Positions 1 through 6,090 of a stretch of DNA of 8,502 nucleotides are shown here, piece by piece. The stretch comes from an uncultured Pseudomonadota bacterium (GTDB taxonomy: Bacteria > Myxococcota > UBA796). Numbering within the stretch: position 1 is the first letter of the stretch; each line of letters opens with the position of its first letter. The DNA is taken from contig CAJWHX010000127.1 in NCBI GenBank assembly GCA_913040875.1, positions 1-8,502 of the forward strand, in the 5' to 3' direction. The position numbers were made by a program, and so were the translations under genes. The notes beneath the pieces were generated by a model, which saw only the letters and a list, made by a program, of their open reading frames with translations, was not told the DNA's origin and did no database searches.

Positions 1-19
1 CCGTCACTCACGGCGGACG

Positions 20-376
20 TCACTCAGAAGATCGGCGCTCGCCGAGGCCTTTGCCTTCCCCATCTACAACGAGAAGTTTAATCTCGGTGTCATCCGGTGT
101 AAAAACGACTTCACAGGATGTCTCTCCATCCGCGTCGGGTATCACATCTTCACAAACGTACTCCCCATTGATCTCCCAACTGGTTGTCAGTTCTTCTGAT
201 GAATGATTGGAATCGGATACCAACCCTCTCAACGTGATGACAAATCCCTCAAGAATTTCATCACCATCGTCGTGTGAAATGATATCGGCTGTGGGGGCTG
301 GGTTCTGTACAGTCAAGCTTTTATCAGACTCACAAGCGACCAAATACAACAATCCAAACGGTACTAACGAACGCAT
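20..376 (-). CDS. Small lipoprotein with a PKD/Ig-like repeat, possibly 3'-truncated
   Basis: This is a predicted lipoprotein of 118 aa. It starts MRSLVPFGLLYLVAC, with lipobox L12-V13-A14-C15, so the mature protein would begin at Cys15 and be lipid-anchored. Residues 25-110 resemble one bacterial Ig/PKD-like repeat of the kind found in envelope proteins (NPAPTADI opening, a V-SDSNHSSEEL turn, a TSWEI strand, a VVDGEG turn). The start at 376 is supported by GGAGAGA at 381-387. After G-E-G-K the reading becomes GLGERRSSE and stops. A one-base deletion in the AAAGG run (about 46-50) would instead give KASASADLLSDVRRE before a stop, which looks more like the usual strand after this turn. So the end may be frameshifted, or the gene may be a shortened relative of multi-repeat proteins. 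No ligand or enzymatic role can be read from it. The terminator upstream suggests it has its own promoter within about 377-496, but I found no convincing -35/-10 pair there. Confidence 0.7.
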   Translation of the reverse strand: MRSLVPFGLLYLVACESDKSLTVQNPAPTADIISHDDGDEILEGFVITLRGLVSDSNHSSEELTTSWEINGEYVCEDVIPDADGETSCEVVFTPDDTEIKLLVVDGEGKGLGERRSSE

Positions 377-496
377 CTTATCTCTCCAAACAAAGGTACT
401 CTTGTCTAACCAAATACAAGGTATTCATCAATACTACATCACCAATCAAATCAGTGTACTATGTCTCACATTCACTCAACCAACGTACATAGCTAC

Positions 497-527
497 TCTA
501 AAAACCAAAAAGTGCCCAAATGGACAC
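497..527 (-). terminator. Intrinsic terminator after the SCP2-domain gene
   Basis: Read on the minus strand, GTGTCC-ATTT-GGGCAC forms a six-pair stem (one G-U) with a four-base loop at 527-512. It is followed directly by TTTTTGGTTTTTAG. This is a standard Rho-independent terminator layout. It lies downstream of the SCP2-domain gene and upstream of the lipoprotein gene, so it would separate the two transcripts. The stem is short and the T tract is interrupted by GG, so efficiency is uncertain. Confidence 0.6.
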
Positions 528-540
528 CATACACCACTTC

Positions 541-681
541 ATAATCGATAGATAATCGCTACGAAAAGGAACGTGGACAACGAAATGCAAAAGAGTGTAC
601 TTTTGTACACGACTGCGTATTGAGGCCGTCCACGCTTCTTTTCTCCACGCTTCTTTTCGCAGATGAGAATCTATCGATTAT
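541..681. repeat. 141-bp nested inverted-repeat element (MITE-like or long hairpin)
   Basis: The outer arms are a perfect 13-bp inverted repeat, ATAATCGATAGAT at 541-553 and ATCTATCGATTAT at 669-681. Inside, 562-577 is nearly complementary to 644-659 (14 of 16 Watson-Crick pairs, one further wobble as minus-strand RNA). At the centre, 595-610 is GTGTAC-TTTT-GTACAC, a perfect six-base stem with a four-base loop. The whole segment could fold into one long hairpin or cruciform. The right arm covers the stop codon of the SCP2-domain gene (678-680). I see no clear target-site duplication and no transposase. It could be a small non-autonomous element, a REP-like palindrome, or a structured 3' UTR. 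The rest of the 300-bp gap (377-677) holds the terminator at 497-527, small inverted repeats at 401-420 and 421-434, and no gene. Confidence 0.6.
629..658. repeat. Perfect tandem duplication, 2 x 15 bp
   Basis: TCCACGCTTCTTTTC occurs twice back to back (629-643 and 644-658) with no mismatch. Both copies can pair with the same left arm (about 562-578): the first gains an extra pair at base 628, the second gains one at base 659. The duplication therefore gives the surrounding hairpin two alternative registers. Identical copies suggest a recent slippage event. Confidence 0.85.
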
Positions 682-986
682 CCGAGGAACTGTTGCAATT
701 GCATCGCCAACGTCAAATTATCCGCCTTCAATGTACCGTTCATGAATGCGTTCATCGCAACCATTGGGTCTTCGAGCATCGCTTCGAAGGTTGCACTGTC
801 TGTTTCTACAGTGCAATCTGCACTATCTGTGCCTTCATTCGATACACTGTTGCTGTCTTTCAGATCAAGGGTCCAAGTCCCTGCACCTTCGATGATGAAT
901 TGAAACACGTTACCGGCTTGAGATGTGAACTCACCGTTTCCAGCACGTTCATTGAGGCCATTGAAAAATTCTGCTGTCTTTGACAT
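678..986 (-). CDS. SCP2 (sterol carrier protein 2-like) domain protein
   Basis: The protein has 102 aa and is essentially one SCP2 domain, about the usual length of the isolated fold. The family features are visible: GTWTLDLKD (36-44) is the central strand, a run of acidic and small residues (DSADCTVETDSATF, 55-68) matches the strand before the helix, and DPMVAMNAFMNGTLKADN (73-90) corresponds to the conserved proline/aliphatic helix and 'F-x-x-G-x-L-K-x-x-G/N' turn, ending in LAMQLQQFLG. SCP2 domains bind lipids or other hydrophobic ligands in a pocket; in bacteria the physiological ligand is usually unknown. There is no signal peptide or membrane span, so it should be cytoplasmic. The start at 986 is well supported by AGGAGA at 992-997, five bases upstream. 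It lies 112 bp downstream of the DivIVA-like gene on the same strand, so it may be co-transcribed or have its own promoter in that gap. Its transcript probably ends at the terminator at 497-527, after passing through the palindromic element. Confidence 0.85.
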   Translation of the reverse strand: MSKTAEFFNGLNERAGNGEFTSQAGNVFQFIIEGAGTWTLDLKDSNSVSNEGTDSADCTVETDSATFEAMLEDPMVAMNAFMNGTLKADNLTLAMQLQQFLG

Positions 987-1098
987 AATCGTCTCCTAGA
1001 TTTGATAAAAACACCCCAAAATAGGATGGCAATGGAATGCGTGAGCGTTGTACTCACTCACAGATGTAATGCAGAAGAGAGTGAAAAGCCAATCTAGA

Positions 1099-1560
1099 TT
1101 ACTTTTCAGAACCGGTTCCCAACATATCTTTCAACAGGAGATTGTGAGCATCAATAACCGCCTGCATCTCGGCAACCAGCTTGTACTTCATCGATCGCAA
1201 CGTTGTGAGTTCTGCTTGCAATTCTCGGCGCTCATCAGCAGTTTCCATCAGAATCTTCTGCGCTTCCAAACGGGCTTCACCAATGATCAAATCGGATTCT
1301 CGCCTAGACTTCCTCTCAAGGTCTTCGGTCAAACGACGGGCGAGGACGAGCGTATCTTTGATACTCGCTTCTTCACCTTTGAGCTCCATGATTTCAGTAT
1401 CGCGACGCTTGATCACATCACGGAGGCGCTGATTTTCCTTCAGCAATTCGTCCAACGTTTCACGAACGTCTTCAAGGAAACCTTTAACTTCAATTTCATC
1501 CACGCCCCTTTTTGATGGGGTGAACTCTTTTTTGATGATATCTAGAGGGGTAACGCGCAT
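1099..1560 (-). CDS. divIVA: DivIVA-family coiled-coil protein
   Basis: The predicted protein has 153 aa. The N terminus MRVTPLDIIKKEF (1-13) followed by RGVDEIEVKGFLEDV is the DivIVA signature: the T-P-L-D-I / K-x-E-F block, then R-G-[YFV]-D-x-x-E-V-x-x-F-L. The rest, about 33-140, is strongly charged heptad-rich coiled coil (for example LKENQRLRDVIKRRD). DivIVA proteins oligomerise and bind curved membranes at poles and division sites, recruiting partners for division or wall growth. Here that role is inferred from family only. An upstream ATG at 1623 in the same frame would add about 21 residues lying inside the preceding gene and spoil the family N terminus; I chose 1560. The stop of the preceding HTH-TM gene (1564-1562) lies one base upstream of this ATG, so the two are very probably translationally coupled. 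The aromatic residue common after R-G in Gram-positive DivIVA is Val here. Confidence 0.9.
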   Translation of the reverse strand: MRVTPLDIIKKEFTPSKRGVDEIEVKGFLEDVRETLDELLKENQRLRDVIKRRDTEIMELKGEEASIKDTLVLARRLTEDLERKSRRESDLIIGEARLEAQKILMETADERRELQAELTTLRSMKYKLVAEMQAVIDAHNLLLKDMLGTGSEK

Positions 1561-1561
1561 G

Positions 1562-3052
1562 TTATTGAACCTGAACAGCGGGGGAAATTTGAACATCTGC
1601 AAGTGGATGCAAAGACAGTACATGCTTCTCTAACGCACTCACAGGGTCTGAGTCCACCTGTGCAGCCTGTAAAAGTGTCTCTAAATTATCTATGGACTCT
1701 ACGGAAGAAATCACAATGATCTGAGAAGCATCGACACGATGGATGTATCGACCGTCACCGGTTGCCAATTGACCCTTTCCACTCGGAGTCCAACTAGATT
1801 CCGGATGTAAGATGCCGCCCTTCCATTTCACAACCGTGATGTGAGCTTTGTCAGATACATCGAATCGAACATCAACAAAATCAACATGCGAATCAAATTC
1901 TGACAACAGTGGATATTGTGCTTTTGGAGCTGCATCATCGAGAGCCCAGGCCAACGACGATAAAAATAGCAATGTGCTTGCCGCCGCAGATACCCACCAT
2001 GATGTCATCTTCGGAGGGGGAGGCAATGGCAGTGGTAGTTCATCGATTCCATCGATTGATCCCCATGGCCTAGATCGAGCTGCATCCAAGGACCGAAGTG
2101 GCAGTGGACCCACCAAAACAGTGTCAAGCCACAACCCAGGGCCTGAAACCATAGCCCCGCGCAAGCAGTCACGTTCTGGAGTGCCTTGAGAGGCCAAATG
2201 AATTAGAACGGATTCTATTTCTTCAATTTGATCAGCATCCATAAGCCAAGCGTTGCCTTGTGCATCGATCGGTATTGCCAATTCGTGCAATGCGTTCTCA
2301 ATTGTTGCAGCATGCTGACGAGAATCTGGATGCAACAATAGCGAGAGCATCTCTTTGCGCTCCACAAAGTGATTGTCCTCTGGGACCTCCAAATCATGTG
2401 GGGACAAGATGCCACCGCGAATCAGATAGTGAGCACGGCGAATTCGCGGACATTTTCTCGTAAACTTTTTACCGGCATCGGTACCGAGTATATCAAAATC
2501 CAATTCCATACCCGTTGCCAAGCAAGCAACATACGACAACGTTTGATCTACACGTTCATCACTCCAAGTTTCAATCCCAAGACCCTGTTTAATGCCGAGC
2601 GCACGCATGCGTTTACGAAACAGCTTACAAATACTCTCAACCGCTCGCAATGGTTTTCCAACTTTCCGAGCCGTGCGCTCAAGTGAAGATCCATCTGAAT
2701 AATGGAGCCAAAAGACTTTATGACAGATTCTATCCATACTCTGAAGCAATACTTTCCGAGTCTCAGCCGTCAACGGATGATCCAAGTCAATCGTCAGATT
2801 GGGACGAACATAAGCACCCTTTCGATAGCGCTGAATGAAGTCCGCTGTATACACACCCGCGAGCACCTCTGCTTGATCAACCGATACATCTCCTTCCAAA
2901 TGACTGAGCACGTGAATCCGCGCCGCAGACAAGACATTTGGGCGGACCTCGATCTTCGCCAAGTGGAGGTCCCAAGCCACACGAATGGTGACGGGTACCC
3001 ACACATCGGGTCGGATGACGACATCGTTCATCATGGTTAAGCCAGAGTGCAT
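1562..3052 (-). CDS. Membrane-anchored regulator-like protein with sigma region-4-like HTH
   Basis: I do not recognise a named family for this 496-aa protein. Residues about 105-152 look like a sigma-70 region-4 type helix-turn-helix: an aromatic/acidic lead-in WLHYSDG (115-121), then LERTARKVGKPLRAVESI and a basic second helix LFRKRMRAL. The region 155-325 is soluble with no motif I can name. A proline-rich linker LPLPLPPPP (339-347) precedes one hydrophobic span at about 351-370. Lys348 on one side and Asp372-Asp373 on the other suggest the N terminus is inside. The remaining about 125 residues would be extracytoplasmic. This resembles a membrane-bound transcription factor or a sigma-like protein that receives an envelope signal. 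The start is uncertain: ATG at 3052, 3034 and 3031 are all in frame, and none has a clear Shine-Dalgarno sequence. It overlaps functionally with divIVA, which begins one base after its stop. It lies 157 bp downstream of comF, a gap that could hold its promoter. Confidence 0.75.
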   Translation of the reverse strand: MHSGLTMMNDVVIRPDVWVPVTIRVAWDLHLAKIEVRPNVLSAARIHVLSHLEGDVSVDQAEVLAGVYTADFIQRYRKGAYVRPNLTIDLDHPLTAETRKVLLQSMDRICHKVFWLHYSDGSSLERTARKVGKPLRAVESICKLFRKRMRALGIKQGLGIETWSDERVDQTLSYVACLATGMELDFDILGTDAGKKFTRKCPRIRRAHYLIRGGILSPHDLEVPEDNHFVERKEMLSLLLHPDSRQHAATIENALHELAIPIDAQGNAWLMDADQIEEIESVLIHLASQGTPERDCLRGAMVSGPGLWLDTVLVGPLPLRSLDAARSRPWGSIDGIDELPLPLPPPPKMTSWWVSAAASTLLFLSSLAWALDDAAPKAQYPLLSEFDSHVDFVDVRFDVSDKAHITVVKWKGGILHPESSWTPSGKGQLATGDGRYIHRVDASQIIVISSVESIDNLETLLQAAQVDSDPVSALEKHVLSLHPLADVQISPAVQVQ

Positions 3053-3121
3053 AGGGCAATATCAAACTAAGGGTTGTCAAGGATGACGCGCACAATAAAT
3101 TTATGACGTGTCAAGAGTTCA

Positions 3122-3154
3122 TCAAATTGAATAACACAATTCTCGACAATTTGA
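3122..3154. promoter_or_regulatory. AT-rich gap with 8-bp inverted repeat, possible operator
   Basis: The gap between comF and the HTH-TM gene (3053-3209) is AT-rich at 3100-3180. It contains a perfect inverted repeat TCAAATTG (3122-3129) / CAATTTGA (3147-3154) separated by 17 bp. That spacing could suit a dimeric repressor or a weak hairpin. Two minus-strand TTGACA hexamers are present (3114-3109 and 3080-3075), but neither has a good -10 at 16-18 bp. A weak alternative pair is TTGATG with TAAATT 16 bp downstream. No T tract follows, so I do not call a terminator for comF here. Confidence 0.25.
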
Positions 3155-3209
3155 GTTGAATTTTCAAAAAATATTATTGCGTTGAGTCCTCAGGGGCTGC
3201 GATTTCCAA

Positions 3210-3890
3210 TCATCCATTCACCAAAGCGAGCACATATACTTCTTCCACCCCTACATTTAGGAGTTCAAGTGCACAAGACTCCGCAGTAGAACCAGTGGTC
3301 ATAACGTCATCAACAATTACAATCCGTCGTGGAATCCCGTCCTTAGAAAAGTGTGGTCTCACCTCAAATCGTCCGGTCAATCGATTTCGTCGCTCAAGAT
3401 GTGACCTTCCCGCTTGCTCATGTTGATCGATTCGAAACAATATTTCATACTGTGACACCTCTAGAAATTGTGCGACAGACCGTGCAAGAATCGTTGACTG
3501 ATTGAAACCACGGTTTATCTTTCGACTGGCCGGCAATGGAACCGACACCACAGCATCGAACTCTGGTAAATCCAATGCGGCACCCGCTAAGATCTTCCCC
3601 AATCGTTCAAATATAGACCGCTGGCCCGCATATTTACCGCGGCGAATTACCGACCCAAGAACCGATCGATAAGGCGACATACACCAAACCTTTTTTACAT
3701 ACTCTGACTCGAACCTCACTGCTCGAATCGACAGAGGTATCTCCATCGAACACTCCACACAGAGTGGAAGTACATGGTTCGCCAGCTGTTCTTGACAGTG
3801 AACACAAGACACTCCAAAAGCCCCTTGTATGATCGGGATAATCCACTCGTGGGTATCCAGCCGTCCAATCTCTTTTATCCAAGTCCACAT
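3210..3890 (-). CDS. comF: ComF-family phosphoribosyltransferase
   Basis: The 226-aa protein has the full ComF plan and usual length. An N-terminal zinc-binding pair is formed by Cys29-x-x-Cys32 and Cys44-x-x-Cys47. The middle has VSVPLPASRK...RGFNQS (115-132), with the R-G-F-N-Q block, then the Q159...ER(R)N169 region matching the family 'Q-x-x-L-x-x-x-E-R-x-x-N'. The PRPP-binding loop IVIVDDVMTTGST is at 190-202. ComF is needed for DNA uptake in naturally competent bacteria and is thought to work with the ComFA/PriA side of ssDNA import, but the family is also widespread in bacteria with no known competence; its reaction is not settled. It lies 67 bp downstream of the 669-aa membrane protein gene and may share its transcript. 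No good Shine-Dalgarno sequence precedes the ATG. No other competence gene is in the window, so a transformation role is not supported by context. Confidence 0.9.
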   Translation of the reverse strand: MWTWIKEIGRLDTHEWIIPIIQGAFGVSCVHCQEQLANHVLPLCVECSMEIPLSIRAVRFESEYVKKVWCMSPYRSVLGSVIRRGKYAGQRSIFERLGKILAGAALDLPEFDAVVSVPLPASRKINRGFNQSTILARSVAQFLEVSQYEILFRIDQHEQAGRSHLERRNRLTGRFEVRPHFSKDGIPRRIVIVDDVMTTGSTAESCALELLNVGVEEVYVLALVNG

Positions 3891-3957
3891 ACCGAAGATC
3901 TGTACACTCTGTGAATCAATTCAAGTCAATGATCTGGTTGTCGCACAACTGTTGCCA

Positions 3958-5967
3958 TTACGGCTGACCATTGCTCCGAACCAATCGAAATCCAGTAAAC
4001 GGTCTTGATATATCGGCAGAAGCAGATCTTCGATTGCTGACTTCAAGACTGATCTCTTCTGATAGATACGATCCACCTTTGCCAACCTTTTGCCCGCCCG
4101 TTCTTTCCATCCAAGGGTCTCTTCCGCCCATCAAAGTCTCCGCGTAATCATCTTGACACCATTCATACATGTTTCCACTCATGTCATACAATCCCCATTG
4201 ATTGGAAACATGTTGTTTGACAGGATGCGGATGACCGTTGCTGTTGTGTTCAAAGTATGCGACTCTATTCGGGCTATTGCTGCCGGAAAACTTCTGATTG
4301 GTCCCAGCCTTCGCGGCGTACTCCCACTCGGCTTCTGTTGGTAAACGGTACCCCTCACACGTGAGACTGATCAGCTTGCCCCGTCGATAACAAGGGTCCA
4401 ATTGCTCCAATTTAGACAGCTGATTTGCAAACTCTATCGCTCCGTCCCAAGATACAGACTGAGGACATTGCAAACAAGGATCTTCAAGAGGCAACGACTT
4501 CACCTGACGCCACATTTGACGCGTCACTTCGGAAGAGAGCATGAGATAGTCAGTCGAGAGTACAACGTCCACTCCTGGAGAGACCCCCATCGAAAATGAG
4601 CCTCCAGAAATGTGTACCCATTCCCATCCCAACAAACCGGCACAATCCCACCGAACAGTTTGGCGATGCACTGTGGCTTCAACGTCATGAATCTCTATCG
4701 TCTCTTCATGACACCGATAACCACTCTGCTCAATCCGAATCGTATGACTGCCTACACTAACGGAGATGTCTTCGTTAACATCAATCAGTTCTTCATCTAT
4801 GAATACTTGAGTCGCGTCGGATACATCCCCCAATTCGAGACGAAGTTCCACCAGTCCTGTGGTGTCTTCTACAGGCTGATCTGTAGAGGGTATCATTGTA
4901 CTGGAACTGGATTTCTGAGACTGCACAAGATCATACAGCCCTGCACTCAGTCCCAGAAGAAATACCCATCCGAGGAAACGCATCCCTCTAACAGTCGTGG
5001 GTCCAATGGTCTCGCTATCCTCATCCGAAATCGATACCTCATCTGAAAGTTCATCCAACATCCAGTCAAATCCAGCGTGATCCAGTCGATGACACAGATT
5101 CACTGGACGATCTTCGAGCCATTCTAGCCAAGAAACATCTTCTCCTCTACCAGCCATCCTCTGTGCGTAGTGTTGTACTTTCCCACCTGAAACGACAGAA
5201 TTGTACTCAATTGTGGACCGACGAACGACTCTCCACTGAAACAGTGTGGTCCTTCGAAGATCTGGATCTTCTTTCCAAACCAGCATCGGATTGAGTTGCA
5301 GCAGAACTTCCCGACTGGAATCAAGAACGTATACGCCTCGGGTCATCAGTCTAACACCACTCCAAAAGACCGACGTCACAGCAGATGGACTTTCCCCCAT
5401 CAACACTGAAATCCAGCCTTCGACACCTGTTGGAATGGGTTCTTGTTCTTTAACCACAAACAACGTGTACTCTTGCAAAGCAAAACATCGCTTGATCAGT
5501 GTGACACACCCTTCAATAAAGATATCCATCTCGGATTGTTTCAGTCTGTTGTGAACATCACCATTTCTCAAGGTGACCATTTGCTGCAGATGCTCATGGG
5601 TTTTTTGGACGGTTCCCAACACCTCAACCTCGCTGTAAAACCAACGAATAAAGGGCTGACAAAAGGCCTCCGGCTGTGACTTTAAGCGTTTAAATATCGA
5701 CGACACTTGTTGAATTGCCCGTCCACCATCTGTTTGTTGTGGGACGTCAGCCACATATTTATCCACTCGCTGAATAGGACCCATCGAACAATACTCTGCG
5801 ACAGCTAAGGCGTTCACGTAGCCCATCAACATATCCATTACCATTCGCCACTCTCGCATTTGATCAGGCAAACGCACCACCTCCAATGCTCGGCCCATCG
5901 CTTGCGCTATCGGCATAGGCAAACGTCTTTTCAAATCCTCTAATGTTGAAGCATTCAGTGATGGCAT
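3958..5967 (-). CDS. HEPN-like / TM / PEGA / degenerate FGE-sulfatase membrane protein
   Basis: This 669-aa protein has four recognisable parts. Residues 15-175 are helical and include LRNGDVHNRL (133-142), an R-x4-H motif (Arg134-His139) followed by an amphipathic helix, as in HEPN domains. Residues 180-300 match nothing I know. A single span lies at about 330-347; Arg327 and Arg330 before it suggest the N terminus is cytoplasmic. Residues 371-441 look like a PEGA domain (VSVGSHTIRIEQSGY). Residues 449-664 are an FGE-sulfatase fold: GGSFSMG, SSEVTRQMW, YRLPTEAEWEYAAKAG, WGLYDMSGNMYEW, GGSYLS, FTGFRLVRS. True formylglycine-generating enzymes have copper-binding cysteines in and just after the GGSY-x-C segment; here it reads GGSYLSEEIS with no cysteine. 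So this is probably a ligand-binding or non-canonical FGE fold outside the membrane. A promoter at 5998-6026 precedes it. The ATG at 5967 has no strong Shine-Dalgarno sequence. Whether the HEPN-like part is an RNase is inference. Confidence 0.85.
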   Translation of the reverse strand: MPSLNASTLEDLKRRLPMPIAQAMGRALEVVRLPDQMREWRMVMDMLMGYVNALAVAEYCSMGPIQRVDKYVADVPQQTDGGRAIQQVSSIFKRLKSQPEAFCQPFIRWFYSEVEVLGTVQKTHEHLQQMVTLRNGDVHNRLKQSEMDIFIEGCVTLIKRCFALQEYTLFVVKEQEPIPTGVEGWISVLMGESPSAVTSVFWSGVRLMTRGVYVLDSSREVLLQLNPMLVWKEDPDLRRTTLFQWRVVRRSTIEYNSVVSGGKVQHYAQRMAGRGEDVSWLEWLEDRPVNLCHRLDHAGFDWMLDELSDEVSISDEDSETIGPTTVRGMRFLGWVFLLGLSAGLYDLVQSQKSSSSTMIPSTDQPVEDTTGLVELRLELGDVSDATQVFIDEELIDVNEDISVSVGSHTIRIEQSGYRCHEETIEIHDVEATVHRQTVRWDCAGLLGWEWVHISGGSFSMGVSPGVDVVLSTDYLMLSSEVTRQMWRQVKSLPLEDPCLQCPQSVSWDGAIEFANQLSKLEQLDPCYRRGKLISLTCEGYRLPTEAEWEYAAKAGTNQKFSGSNSPNRVAYFEHNSNGHPHPVKQHVSNQWGLYDMSGNMYEWCQDDYAETLMGGRDPWMERTGGQKVGKGGSYLSEEISLEVSNRRSASADISRPFTGFRLVRSNGQP

Positions 5968-5997
5968 TCAGTACTCGGGTGTTCAGTTGCTTGTAAC

Positions 5998-6026
5998 ATT
6001 GTACCAACTGAAATTTGCAAAGACAA
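5998..6026 (-). promoter_or_regulatory. Sigma-70-type promoter for the 669-aa protein gene
   Basis: On the minus strand TTGTCT (6026-6021) is followed after exactly 17 bp by TACAAT (6003-5998). The -10 matches the consensus at five of six positions and the -35 at four of six. Transcription would start near 5991, giving a leader of about 24 nt before the ATG at 5967. It lies back to back with the plus-strand promoter at 6036-6066. Confidence 0.55.
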
Positions 6027-6035
6027 TACAAAGGT

Positions 6036-6066
6036 TTGACTCTACGTGTTATGATGCTATTACAAT
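6036..6066 (+). promoter_or_regulatory. Candidate promoter for the hydrolase-fold lipoprotein gene
   Basis: TTGACT at 6036-6041 matches the -35 consensus at five of six. Two -10 choices follow: TATTAC at 6058-6063 (16-bp spacer, four of six) and TACAAT at 6061-6066 (19-bp spacer, five of six). Either places the start of transcription near 6070-6075, leaving a short leader that contains the GGAG ribosome site at 6081-6084. The -35 hexamers of the two divergent promoters are only 9 bp apart, so a single bound protein could affect both. Confidence 0.45.
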
Positions 6067-6090
6067 AGCCGTTGCGTTTTGGAGTGTACA

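Noticed and set aside
541..681. Integron attC recombination site
   Set aside because: The length and imperfect symmetry are suggestive, but I could not find the RYYYAAC / GTTRRRY core sites in the right places, and there is no integrase or cassette array in the window.
663..983. Open frame on the plus strand opposite the SCP2-domain gene
   Set aside because: It mirrors the minus-strand gene, has no ribosome site and shows no family motif; the SCP2 reading is clear.
1041..1057. Terminator after the DivIVA-like gene
   Set aside because: GTGAG/CTCAC gives a five-pair stem with a seven-base loop, but no T tract follows on the minus strand.
1561..1623. Longer DivIVA start at 1623
   Set aside because: It adds about 21 non-family residues that overlap the upstream gene, while ATG 1560 gives the exact family N terminus.
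1848..2189. Ser/Gly-rich plus-strand open frame inside the HTH-TM gene
   Set aside because: It is the antisense of the linker and membrane-span region and has low-complexity composition only.
3053..3080. TTGACA at 3080-3075 as -35 for the HTH-TM gene
   Set aside because: The sequence 16-18 bp downstream (around GCCCTA) is not a -10 box, and it would fall on the first candidate start codon.
6079..6090. TTG start at 6079 for the hydrolase-fold lipoprotein
   Set aside because: It would overlap the GGAG site that fits the ATG at 6091, and it puts extra residues before an otherwise recognisable lipoprotein signal.
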